Shown here: positions 25,254 through 32,551 of the stretch, piece after piece
Position numbering within the stretch: position 1 is the stretch's first letter
How the letters are laid out: each line of letters begins with the position of its first letter
From: Caulobacteraceae bacterium
Lineage (GTDB): Bacteria > Pseudomonadota > Alphaproteobacteria > Caulobacterales > Caulobacteraceae
NCBI GenBank assembly: GCA_003164925.1
Contig: PLRV01000078.1
Location: forward strand, 742 to 64,741
DNA length: 64,000 nt
Reading direction: 5' to 3'
Program-made: the position numbers and the translations under genes
The notes under the pieces: generated by a model
What the model saw: only the letters and a program-made list of their open reading frames with translations
What the model was told of the DNA's origin: nothing
Database searches by the model: none

Positions 25254-27071
25254 CTAGAAGTGCCAGATGAGGTCGCCGGAGAAGACGCGCTCGGTCTTCG
25301 CGGTGCCCAGGTTGAACGAGGGCCTGTCGCTCCAGTAGGAGGTGAACTCGGGCCGCATTTCGATTTGCGGCGAGAGCCAGTGCTGCAGGCCGATACCCAG
25401 CTCGTAGTAGCTGGTGGCGGTGCCTGTGCGCTGACCTTCCGGATCGTCATAGTACTCGGTGCGCAAGGAGAAGTTGTTCATCGGGTTGGGCGAGAAGTTC
25501 CAGTAGGCCACGGTGCCGTAGGAGTCCGTCCGGCAGCGAAGCACTGTCACGCTCTTGCACTGCGCCTCGTAAGGCGAGTTGAAGGGGATGTACTGCGGCG
25601 AGAAGGGCGTGCCGCCATTGAGGTAGATGTTCTGAGCCGTTGGGTTCAGCTCGTTGACCACCCCGTCTTGGTGCTCGTTGTAGAACTCCCAGGAGACGTG
25701 GAAGTACTGGTTGAACTTGTGATAGGCGGTCAGGCCGTACCATTGCAGGTTGTTGTAGCCCCAGTTGCCCTTATTGACGGCGTCGGCGCAGACGTTGACG
25801 TCGTTGTTGCCGTCCAGGCTCTGCCAGCGACCGCACACGGTGAGTGACGGCTGTTCGCCCGGATCCTTGAGGAAGGACTTGCCCGGATAAAGCGGGTCCG
25901 AACCCGCTCCGTTAGCCAGCACATACTGGTTGGGCAGCTTGACGTTATAGTCCCACACGCCCTCTTCCGTACCCATGGCGAGGCCCACTTGCAGCATGAA
26001 CTGCTTGGTGACAGCCAGGGTCGTCTGAATGCCTTCGTTGGTATAGTTGTCCAACGTATAGGTTATGGAGTGGGTGTACATATAGTTGTTCGGGGCCAGC
26101 TGGGCCTCGATGTCCGGCAGGGAGATGTAACGACCCACGCGGATCATCAGACCTTCCATGATCTTGGGAACCCAGAGTTCGCCGTAAACCATGGGGAAGT
26201 CGTAGCCGACGAAGTTGTTATGCTTCAGCAGCTGATAGCTGGCGACGCCGTAGGACGTCGTGTAGCGATAGTTTTCACCGTAGATCGCCGAGGCGCGGAA
26301 GCCCCAATCGACGTGATCGGTCTGCACGGTGTCGGGCGTGCGCTCGACATACAGCACCGCCTGATCCAGCTGAACGTTGTTGGGGTTGTAGTCGTAGGCC
26401 GCCGGCGCGTTGCCGCCTTTCAGGTGGCTGGAGCTGATGTTGCCGCCGTAATCGATCCAGCCGTAGGCCTGGATGCCCAGGGAGGCCATCGCCTGGCCGA
26501 CACCGGTGTGCTCAACGGCCACCATCAGAGGGCTGTCGATCGAAGCGGTGTGGTTGTCGCCGATCAGGGTGGTGCCGCCGTAGGGCCAGTCGGTGAAGGG
26601 CATGGGCGGGGTGGTTTGCGGCACGACCGGCCAGCCGGCGCGGGTGGCCGGCGGGGCGTTGGGATCGGTCGGCGCGGACGATTGGCCCCATTCGGCGAAG
26701 TAGTAGTTCACGAAGCGCGAGAGCGGATTCGCGCCGATGGCCTTGTCCACCGCCGAAACGGTGTAGGGACTGGCGACGGACGAGGCCGGCGCGGCGGACG
26801 GCGTGGCCTGGGCGATCTGCACCGCGGGCGCGTTGGCGATGGCCGCCACGGCGCCCTGAACCGGAGCCCCGTTATCGGTGGCGACCGTGGAGGCCAGCGC
26901 CGGGACGCTGGCGTCCGCCAGGAGCAGAACGTTCGAGGCGCCGTTTGAGGCCAGCGCCTGTTGCGCGAAGGCGCTGGAGCCGGACAGAACAGCGATGCCA
27001 ACCACGCTCCCCAACAGGAGAGCCTTGTAGCCCCCCAGGCGAGCAGCCGACATAGATGCACAGGATTTCAT
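25254..27071 (-). CDS. Outer-membrane beta-barrel porin (BBP2/OmpL-like), paralogue 3
   Basis: A 605-residue member of the same tandem family. The signal peptide is YKALLLGSVVGIAVLSGSSA ending AFA, followed by an Ala-rich linker to about residue 110. Shared barrel blocks are AYGWIDYGGNIS, YVERTPDTVQTDHVDWGFRA, GRYISLPDIEAQLAPNNYMY and NEGIQTTLAVTKQFMLQVGL, and the protein ends DLIWHF. A Shine-Dalgarno AGGGGAA lies 5-6 nt before the ATG. Two copies of the operator, degenerate in one arm, lie 86 and 106 bp upstream, and a half-site lies 188 bp upstream. Passive uptake or export is inferred from the family; substrate not known. Confidence 0.88.
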   Translation of the reverse strand: MKSCASMSAARLGGYKALLLGSVVGIAVLSGSSAFAQQALASNGASNVLLLADASVPALASTVATDNGAPVQGAVAAIANAPAVQIAQATPSAAPASSVASPYTVSAVDKAIGANPLSRFVNYYFAEWGQSSAPTDPNAPPATRAGWPVVPQTTPPMPFTDWPYGGTTLIGDNHTASIDSPLMVAVEHTGVGQAMASLGIQAYGWIDYGGNISSSHLKGGNAPAAYDYNPNNVQLDQAVLYVERTPDTVQTDHVDWGFRASAIYGENYRYTTSYGVASYQLLKHNNFVGYDFPMVYGELWVPKIMEGLMIRVGRYISLPDIEAQLAPNNYMYTHSITYTLDNYTNEGIQTTLAVTKQFMLQVGLAMGTEEGVWDYNVKLPNQYVLANGAGSDPLYPGKSFLKDPGEQPSLTVCGRWQSLDGNNDVNVCADAVNKGNWGYNNLQWYGLTAYHKFNQYFHVSWEFYNEHQDGVVNELNPTAQNIYLNGGTPFSPQYIPFNSPYEAQCKSVTVLRCRTDSYGTVAYWNFSPNPMNNFSLRTEYYDDPEGQRTGTATSYYELGIGLQHWLSPQIEMRPEFTSYWSDRPSFNLGTAKTERVFSGDLIWHF

Positions 27072-27148
27072 TTGGTTCCCCTAGTTGAACTCACGCCCTG
27101 ATGAGCGATTTGCTATCGACGTTGGTCGTACCCGACCCCCTGCCGAAT

Positions 27149-27185
27149 AGGCCCATATCAGGCATTCTCTGCCCATAATGTGCCT
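27149..27185. promoter_or_regulatory. Operator pair 5a/5b (porin 3), degenerate
   Basis: GCCCA-TAT-CAGGC is centred at 27157 and GCCCA-TAA-TGTGC at 27177, exactly 20 bp apart as for sites 3b and 3c. The left arms are perfect; the right arms match 3 of 5 and 4 of 5 bases. A further left half-site AAGCCCATAA is centred at 27259. Confidence 0.45.
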
Positions 27186-27364
27186 GAAAACGTCAATTAG
27201 GTGTGGCTAATTCCAAATGCCGCCGATATTTTGCACTTTGTGATGCCTATAAGCCCATAATTGTAGCAAAATGGCGTCGTAAAGCGCTTTTGTGGGGTGT
27301 GATCGCGGCGGCCTGGTAGCCGCGCCCTACAATGGGGTCAGGCGAGATCAGCGGTGCGACGGTT

Positions 27365-28426
27365 ATGATTCAGGATGCCTTATCCCGATATGTGAAGCAG
27401 CAGGGAAACGGCTCGGCCGGCGGCGCCACCGTCTTTTTCTCCGAAGCGCTGGAGGCTTTTCGCCATTCGGGGCGGGAACATTGTGTCGAGATCGGCGGGA
27501 CCACGGTGGTGTTCTGGTCCGACAACGGCGACGCGGACGATCTGCTGATGGCGGCCATGAGCGCGCTCAGCGACCACTGGCAGGACCGCAGCACGCCCGA
27601 AGCCCGGCGGCTTTGCGAACGGGTGTCCAGCGCCGGTCGGTGGCCCCCGGCAAATATGTACGCCGGTCTTGAAGGGCGCTTTTATGCCGTGGGCCTGGCG
27701 AAGACCTCCGGGCAGACCACGGTCAAGTTCTTCATCGTCGACAAACTCAGCCGTCTGGCCGGAAATATCCGTGATTTCTGGGAAGACCTGCGCATCGAAC
27801 CCTCTGACGGCGGCCCGGCGCCATCGGTCATTGGCCTCCTGCGGGAGACCGTTCCCGGGGGGCGCCTGGATTTGGCGCCTGCCAACCTGATCAGCGAAAT
27901 TCTCTATGCGCTCCTGTCCGGCGGCGGATTTCCGCCTAGCCTGCTCAGCGCGGTGCTGGGGCGTTTGCGGTCGGACGGCGATCTGACGGAGAATCGCGTG
28001 GCGGCGCTCAAGGGCGTCATAGCACGGCGTGAACGATTGGGCGGCGCCTGGCTCAGATCGCCGGTCATGCTCAAGCCGAACTTTCCCGACCAAGCCTATC
28101 AACTGGGCCGGCTGGCCTGCAGGATCGACGCCGTCGATCCGAAGTTGAAAACGGACGCCTTTCAAACCGGCTCGGTCTTCCGATCTTGGTTGGCCAACGG
28201 CCCCCGCCTCAGCCTTAGAACGTCGTATCTCATGCTATTGAGCCTGCCTGTCCTGCAAAAAACCGAGAAGGACATCCCCCAAGGGGTGCGCATTCGAGAA
28301 GCCATCAAGACCCTCTGGCTGGAATGCTTCAAGCGGCGGCCCTCCCTGAGCAACCCCGAGGACCAGGCGCGCTTCGCGCTCGGATACTATCACCAGAGCG
28401 CCGCGCGCGATCCCGCCGGCGCCTAA
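27365..28426 (+). CDS. Rearranged Cas8c/Csd1: start plus C-terminal half
   Basis: Cas8c/Csd1 is the large subunit of the type I-C CRISPR Cascade complex, usually about 570-600 residues. This 353-residue protein opens with MIQDALSRYVKQQ, which resembles the normal Csd1 start. It then jumps to the middle of the family at HCVEIGGTTVVFWSD. Next come RFYAVGLAKTSGQTTVKFFI, the IRDFWEDLRIEP block, SVIGLLRETVPGG, PPSLLSAVLGRLRSDGD and AYQLGRLACRID. It ends with DQARFALGYYHQ, the family's C-terminal signature. The missing N-terminal lobe lies 140 bp downstream on the opposite strand. No other cas gene or repeat array is present in the window. The frame also opens at 27332. Assignment rests on motif order recalled from the family and is moderately strong. 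Confidence 0.75.
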   Translation: MIQDALSRYVKQQGNGSAGGATVFFSEALEAFRHSGREHCVEIGGTTVVFWSDNGDADDLLMAAMSALSDHWQDRSTPEARRLCERVSSAGRWPPANMYAGLEGRFYAVGLAKTSGQTTVKFFIVDKLSRLAGNIRDFWEDLRIEPSDGGPAPSVIGLLRETVPGGRLDLAPANLISEILYALLSGGGFPPSLLSAVLGRLRSDGDLTENRVAALKGVIARRERLGGAWLRSPVMLKPNFPDQAYQLGRLACRIDAVDPKLKTDAFQTGSVFRSWLANGPRLSLRTSYLMLLSLPVLQKTEKDIPQGVRIREAIKTLWLECFKRRPSLSNPEDQARFALGYYHQSAARDPAGA

Positions 28427-28473
28427 AGCACGATGGGTTTAGGCGGAATCGCCTAAACGCTGAATCGTGCTCT
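28427..28473. repeat. Bimodular repeat copy 1, hairpin 1
   Basis: AGCACGAT pairs with ATCGTGCT, and inside it GTTTAGGCG pairs with CGCCTAAAC around GAAT. It begins one base after the stop codon of the Csd1 C-terminal gene. The outer arms and the following CTAGATTC are shared with the copy at 60516. Confidence 0.75.
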
Positions 28474-28488
28474 AGATTCAAATATGGT

Positions 28489-28525
28489 GAGCCGGATTCA
28501 GACGTCGAGAGACGTCATCCGGCTC
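28489..28525. repeat. Bimodular repeat copy 1, hairpin 2
   Basis: GAGCCGGAT (then bulge TCA) GACGTC, loop GAGA, GACGTC ATCCGGCTC: a 15-bp stem with one 3-nt bulge. The matching module in the second copy is at 60580-60625. Confidence 0.7.
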
Positions 28526-28563
28526 TAAAGCGCCGCACGTACTCTCGGTTCTAACTTTATGAT

Positions 28564-29157
28564 TTATGGCAAGATTTGGCGATCAGCTCGATATAAGCTG
28601 ATCGCATCTTGCTGTGAGCCTTGGTCCAGCACGCGCGACCATGCCTGACGGGCGGCCTGACGTTCGTGCAGGAACGCGTCGTCGTATTGGAAACGAAAGA
28701 CCAGGTTCAGGTCGAGGCACCCGACGAACTCGGGAAACTCCTGAGACTGCACGGGCGACCAAGTCTCAAGGAACTTGAGGAAAGCCTCCACCCCGATGTC
28801 GTCGATTCCGGCAAGGGCGGTGCGGTGGAAGGCTTTGAACCTTTCGAACGCCAATTCGTCCAGCCGGCAGGTTCCCACGCCCTTGCGTCGACGAATGCCC
28901 AAGGCCGGACCGGTCTTGCCCCAAAGGAAATTCAGCGGGGTCGGATGGCCCAAGCCCTCGAGTTGGGGGACGGCCATCAGCCGCTCGGAGCGGCGGGTGA
29001 AGCCCGTTTGCAGGCTTTCCACGCCGACCAGTTGGCCGCGCGAACCGATCACCACGGCAAGATGGATCTTTTCTCGGCCATAGCCCTCGTTCGCCGCGGG
29101 CCGAACGGGGAGCGCCGGACTCGGCGCAAAGGCCTCTGATCGCTGGGAAACGATCAT
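28564..29157 (-). CDS. Rearranged Cas8c/Csd1: displaced N-terminal lobe
   Basis: A 197-residue protein matching the N-terminal lobe of Csd1, on the strand opposite the C-terminal half. Family landmarks appear in order: GYGREKIHLAVVIGSRGQLV, a VPQ element, LNFLWGKTGPALGI (compare the usual NFLWDKTAYVLGI), FERFKAFH, FLKFLETW, LDLNLVFRF and AFLHERQAARQAWSRVL. The first 20 or so residues do not match the normal Csd1 start, which instead heads the plus-strand gene. The last 20 codons lie in a large hairpin and look non-homologous. It is divergent from small secreted protein B and shares its operator region. Whether it is a functional subunit or a relic is open. Confidence 0.72.
   Translation of the reverse strand: MIVSQRSEAFAPSPALPVRPAANEGYGREKIHLAVVIGSRGQLVGVESLQTGFTRRSERLMAVPQLEGLGHPTPLNFLWGKTGPALGIRRRKGVGTCRLDELAFERFKAFHRTALAGIDDIGVEAFLKFLETWSPVQSQEFPEFVGCLDLNLVFRFQYDDAFLHERQAARQAWSRVLDQGSQQDAISLYRADRQILP
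28569..28612. repeat. Strong bulged hairpin at the 3' end of the Csd1 N-lobe gene
   Basis: GCAAGAT (bulge TTG) GCGATCAGCT, loop CGATATA, AGCTGATCGC ATCTTGC: 17 paired bases with one 3-nt bulge. It covers the stop-codon end of the N-lobe gene and could stop transcription from that side. Confidence 0.7.
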
Positions 29158-29220
29158 GCCCAGCCCCTCAGCGACATATGCAGGCCGTCGTCCTTCACTG
29201 TTTTGGTGGCGCCCAACAGA

Positions 29221-29237
29221 TTACCCATAGTGACATT
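29221..29237. promoter_or_regulatory. Operator half-site 6a
   Basis: TTACCCA-TAG with a degenerate right arm, centred 82 bp from site 6b. The same 82-bp distance separates site 5b from its half-site. Confidence 0.3.
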
Positions 29238-29302
29238 AGGATTGGGATATTTTTGGACTATGGCCCGCTGCGGCCAACAGTAAACGACAAATTGGATTTT
29301 AC

Positions 29303-29319
29303 TACACCAATTTGGGTTT
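29303..29319. promoter_or_regulatory. 17-bp inverted-repeat operator, site 6b (small secreted protein B)
   Basis: TACACCA-ATT-TGGGTTT, centred 86 bp before the GTG start of the small secreted protein. It also lies upstream of the divergent Csd1 N-lobe gene. Confidence 0.6.
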
Positions 29320-29396
29320 TCAATTCCATGAAGTGGTGCGATTAGGCACGGGGTGATGATCTGGCGATCACTTCGGACAACCAAGGGAGTTTGGAC

Positions 29397-29672
29397 GTGC
29401 AACTTACGGAGACGCTTGCTCGCGGGAGACGCGAATCACCTCCGTGGGGCCGTCGCATCGCGGCGATGACGCTTCTGGTTGCCGGCTTCGGCGGCGGCGG
29501 GGTGCTAGCCGCCCAGCCCGACGCCCGTTTGCCCAGCCCCTGGATATCCTGCAGCGATGTTGAGCACGTCGCCTATCGCGCGGTTCCCCCCGCGCTCAAT
29601 CCGCACAACGCGTTCACCCATCCGATCAAGGTGCGCTTGAAGCCAGGCGAAACCTGCGCGGATCTCAAGTAG
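29397..29672 (+). CDS. Small secreted Cys-containing protein, copy B
   Basis: A 91-residue paralogue of copy A. A basic N-terminus with twin arginines (GRR) leads into a hydrophobic stretch (IAAMTLLVAGFGGGGVLA, then AQ), probably a signal peptide. The conserved part reads PSPWISCSDVEHVAYRAVPP, then ALNPHNAFTHPIKVRLKPGE, ending TCADLK. GTG 29397 is chosen because AAGGGAG lies 7 nt before it; TTG 29391 is too close to that site. The operator 86 bp upstream and the paralogue in the kdp gap tie it to the porin group. Function unknown; no metal or enzyme motif is seen. Confidence 0.75.
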   Translation: MQLTETLARGRRESPPWGRRIAAMTLLVAGFGGGGVLAAQPDARLPSPWISCSDVEHVAYRAVPPALNPHNAFTHPIKVRLKPGETCADLK

Positions 29673-29707
29673 GGTTTTGTAGCGCCAGTAGGGAGAACCT
29701 CCGGGCT

Positions 29708-31171
29708 CTACCCCCCCTCACGGTTGGGGTCGCGCCACGCCCGTTCAAACGGCAGTCGCCAAGCATGCGGCGCCACCAATTGATGGATCGATTTCGGCCC
29801 CCAGGCGCCGGGCGGATACAGGCGCACCGGCGGAGGGTTTTCCAGGAGCGGGATCGACACCTCCCACAACCGCTCTATGCCCTCGGCGGTGGTGAACAGG
29901 GTGTGGTCGCCGCGCATGGCGTCGAGGATCAGTCGCTCGTAAGCCTCCAGCACGTCTCCCGCCAGGCCGGTGTCGTGCATGGCGAATTGCAGGCTGAGCT
30001 TGTCGAGCCGCATGCCCGGCCCAGGCCGCTTGCCATAGAAGGACAGCGACATCTTCGACGCGTCGGCCAGATCGAACGTCAGATGGTCGGGGCCCTGGGC
30101 GCCGATGCCCGAGCCCACCGGGAACATGCTCTTGGGCGGCTCTCTGAAGGCGATCGAGATGATCCTCTGGCCCTCGGCCATCTTCTTGCCGGTGCGCAGG
30201 AAGAACGGCACCCCCGCCCAGCGCCAATTATCGATCAGGCATTTGAGAGCGATGAAGGTCTCGGTGTCGGATTCCGGGTCGACCCCCTCCTCCTGGCGAT
30301 AGCCGTTGTATTGGCCGCGCACCACGTCCTTGGGATCGACGGGCAGCATGGAGCGGAACACCTTGTTCTTCTCCTCGCTGATCGGCTTGGGTTCCAGGGC
30401 CGTGGGCGGCTCCATGGCCATGAAGGCCAGGATCTGGAACAGGTGGGTCACCACCATGTCGCGGTAGGCGCCGGTCTGCTCGTAAAAGCCCGCGCGCGCG
30501 CCCAGCCCCAGGGTCTCGGGCACGTCGATCTGCACGTGGTCGATGAAGGTGCGGTTCCAGATCGGCTCGAACAGGCCGTTGGCGAAGCGGAAGGCCAGGA
30601 TGTTCTGGGCCGGCTCCTTGCCCAGGAAGTGGTCGATACGGAAGATCTGCTCCTCGGCGAACACCTCGTGCAGCTTGGCGTTGAGAACCACCGCGCTTTC
30701 CAGGTCGGTGCCGAACGGCTTCTCCATGACGATGCGCGAGCGCTCGACCAGCTGAGCTTCGCCCAGCAGGCGCACGGCCGGCAGAGCCGCGGCAGGCGGC
30801 ACGCTCAGATAATGCAGGCGTCTGACCTCGCCGCCCAGGGCCTGTTCGGCCTTGAGCACGGCGGCGTTCAACGCCTGCGGCCCGGCGGCCAGGGATACAT
30901 AGTCCAATAGCTGGGCGAAGGCGGACCAGTCCGCCGCCTTGACCTTGCGCGGGAAGAACTCCTCGATGGCCGCCTTGGCCAGGGCGCGAAAGGCGTCAGC
31001 GTCGATCTCATCCAGCGAGACCCCGACGATGCGGCAGTCGGGGATGAAGCCCGCGCTGCACAGATGGAACAGGCCGGGCAGGAGCTTGCGCCGCGCCAGG
31101 TCGCCGCTCGCCCCCACCAGCACCACCACCTGGGGATGTCTGGGTCCTACGCCTGGAGGTATCTTGGCCAA
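29708..31171 (-). CDS. zwf: Glucose-6-phosphate 1-dehydrogenase
   Basis: Oxidises glucose-6-phosphate with NADP+ to 6-phosphogluconolactone, the entry to the pentose-phosphate and Entner-Doudoroff routes. The nucleotide-binding motif GASGDLARRKL lies at about residues 20-30, the conserved MEKPFG near 149, and the substrate site RIDHFLGKE at 178-186. The 487 residues match the family. No pgl, edd or other pathway gene is adjacent. It is the first gene on the minus strand after the DUF1501 gene, with a hairpin between the two. Confidence 0.96.
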   Translation of the reverse strand: MAKIPPGVGPRHPQVVVLVGASGDLARRKLLPGLFHLCSAGFIPDCRIVGVSLDEIDADAFRALAKAAIEEFFPRKVKAADWSAFAQLLDYVSLAAGPQALNAAVLKAEQALGGEVRRLHYLSVPPAAALPAVRLLGEAQLVERSRIVMEKPFGTDLESAVVLNAKLHEVFAEEQIFRIDHFLGKEPAQNILAFRFANGLFEPIWNRTFIDHVQIDVPETLGLGARAGFYEQTGAYRDMVVTHLFQILAFMAMEPPTALEPKPISEEKNKVFRSMLPVDPKDVVRGQYNGYRQEEGVDPESDTETFIALKCLIDNWRWAGVPFFLRTGKKMAEGQRIISIAFREPPKSMFPVGSGIGAQGPDHLTFDLADASKMSLSFYGKRPGPGMRLDKLSLQFAMHDTGLAGDVLEAYERLILDAMRGDHTLFTTAEGIERLWEVSIPLLENPPPVRLYPPGAWGPKSIHQLVAPHAWRLPFERAWRDPNREGG

Positions 31172-31287
31172 TCGGCCCTCCCCACTTCGCTCGTCCGCCC
31201 CAACTTGCGGGTCCGTAACGAGTCTGACCAGCGCAAATGCGCCAGCGCGCGCGGCGGCTTAAAAGCGCTGGATTTTCGGGCGTAAAG

Positions 31288-31312
31288 CCGGGCCTCAAAC
31301 CCACAGGCCCGG
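31288..31312. terminator. Hairpin between DUF1501 gene and zwf
   Basis: CCGGGCCT (31288-31295) pairs with AGGCCCGG (31305-31312) around a 9-nt loop. There is no T-run in the direction of transcription, so it may be a weak terminator or an mRNA end. Confidence 0.4.
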
Positions 31313-31350
31313 CGCCGCCGGTCAACTCACCCCAAAAACCCTCGCGGGGT

Positions 31351-32541
31351 TCACGCCAGTTGCAGATTTTTGGGTTGAACGCCGGGGAAAACCTGGCCAA
31401 GCCGCGCCGCGCCAAGCCCCTGGGTGCGTTGGAGCAGTCCGCCGATCAAGGCGCGGTAATCGGTCAACACGGGATAGTCGCGGTTCTGGTTGAGATTGGC
31501 CTGGGCGACGGCGACCTGATCGCCGGCGATGCGGCCCCCCTTCACCGAGCCGCCCATGACCCAATAGACGCTGCCATGGCCGTGGTCCGTGCCCCTGTCG
31601 CCATTCTCGCGGAAGGTGCGTCCGAATTCGGACACAACGACCACGGTGGTCCTGTCCCAAACATCGGGGCCGATCTCGTCGGCGAAACCCGCCAGTCCGC
31701 GTCCAAGCTCGCCCAGGCGCTGGGCCAGATAGCCGCTCGCCGCACCCTGGTTCACATGGGTGTCCCAACCGCCCACGTCCACAAAGCCCAGGGTGTAGTC
31801 GGTCTGCATCAGTCGGCCGATGCGGCGGGCGGACAACTCAAAGCCCTTCGCCGTCACCGCGCCGCGACTGGCTGCGGCCATTTCGGCCGATATGGCGCGA
31901 TAGACGTCATCGCGCACGGCGAACCCTTCGGAAACCGAGGCGCCGAGGAGCTGGCCCCGGTACATGTCCTGGATCAGCTTGGCCTGACGATCGTCGACGC
32001 CCGGCTTGCCCAGACCGCCAAGACCGAAGTTCGGGATGGGCTTTCCGCCACGGAAGGTCAGGGGGAGCTGATCGGTGAAGGCGATGGGGCGGGCGTCGGT
32101 CAACTGATCGTAGAGGCGGCTCATGAATCCCGAGCCGTAGTTGCGCGAACCCTGCAAAGGCTGGCCAAGTTCGATCGTGTCTTGCGTCTCGAAATGGCTG
32201 CGCGAGAGATCATCGGTCCCGGCGAACGGCACAAAGGCGATCTGCCGCTTTTGCCACAGGGGGTAGATGGAATCCTTGAGGGCGGGGTGCAGGCTCCAGT
32301 CCGCGTCCAGGGGAAGCGCCGCGTTGAGGTCGTTGGGATCGGGCCGGGCGATGTGGAGCGAGGGACGGGCCTGGTAATAGAAATCACTGCTGGTGGGTAT
32401 CACCACATTGGCCGCGTCGTAGGCGCCGCGCAGGAAGACCACCAGCAGTCGGCTGTCGGCCTGGGGCGCCGCCCATACCCGGCCGGCGATCACGACCGGC
32501 GCCGCGGCCAGAGAAGCGGCCAATAGCTGACGGCGGTTCAT
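31351..32541 (-). CDS. DUF1501 secreted protein with Tat-type signal
   Basis: A 396-residue member of the DUF1501 family, related to alkaline phosphatase/sulfatase-fold proteins. The N-terminus MNRRQLLAASLAAAPVVIAG has the RR and hydrophobic stretch of a Tat signal ending AWA/AP. Conserved family points are LLVVFLRGAYDAANVVIP, DVGGWDTHVNQG and VVVVSEFGRTFRENG...GTDHGHG. It lies 10 bp after a DUF1800 gene. The two families are very often paired and probably act together in the periplasm or cell surface, but the function is not known. Confidence 0.9.
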   Translation of the reverse strand: MNRRQLLAASLAAAPVVIAGRVWAAPQADSRLLVVFLRGAYDAANVVIPTSSDFYYQARPSLHIARPDPNDLNAALPLDADWSLHPALKDSIYPLWQKRQIAFVPFAGTDDLSRSHFETQDTIELGQPLQGSRNYGSGFMSRLYDQLTDARPIAFTDQLPLTFRGGKPIPNFGLGGLGKPGVDDRQAKLIQDMYRGQLLGASVSEGFAVRDDVYRAISAEMAAASRGAVTAKGFELSARRIGRLMQTDYTLGFVDVGGWDTHVNQGAASGYLAQRLGELGRGLAGFADEIGPDVWDRTTVVVVSEFGRTFRENGDRGTDHGHGSVYWVMGGSVKGGRIAGDQVAVAQANLNQNRDYPVLTDYRALIGGLLQRTQGLGAARLGQVFPGVQPKNLQLA

Positions 32542-32551
32542 AGTCGCGTCC

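Noticed and set aside
28067-28426. An internal Cas11c start inside the Csd1 C-terminal gene
   Set aside because: A Met precedes AYQLGRLACRID at the place where type I-C genes make the small subunit, but no ribosome site is visible, so it is not listed.
27292-29400. A CRISPR array beside the Csd1 pieces
   Set aside because: The repeats seen are single hairpins with differing inner stems. There is no series of identical repeats with even spacers anywhere in the window.
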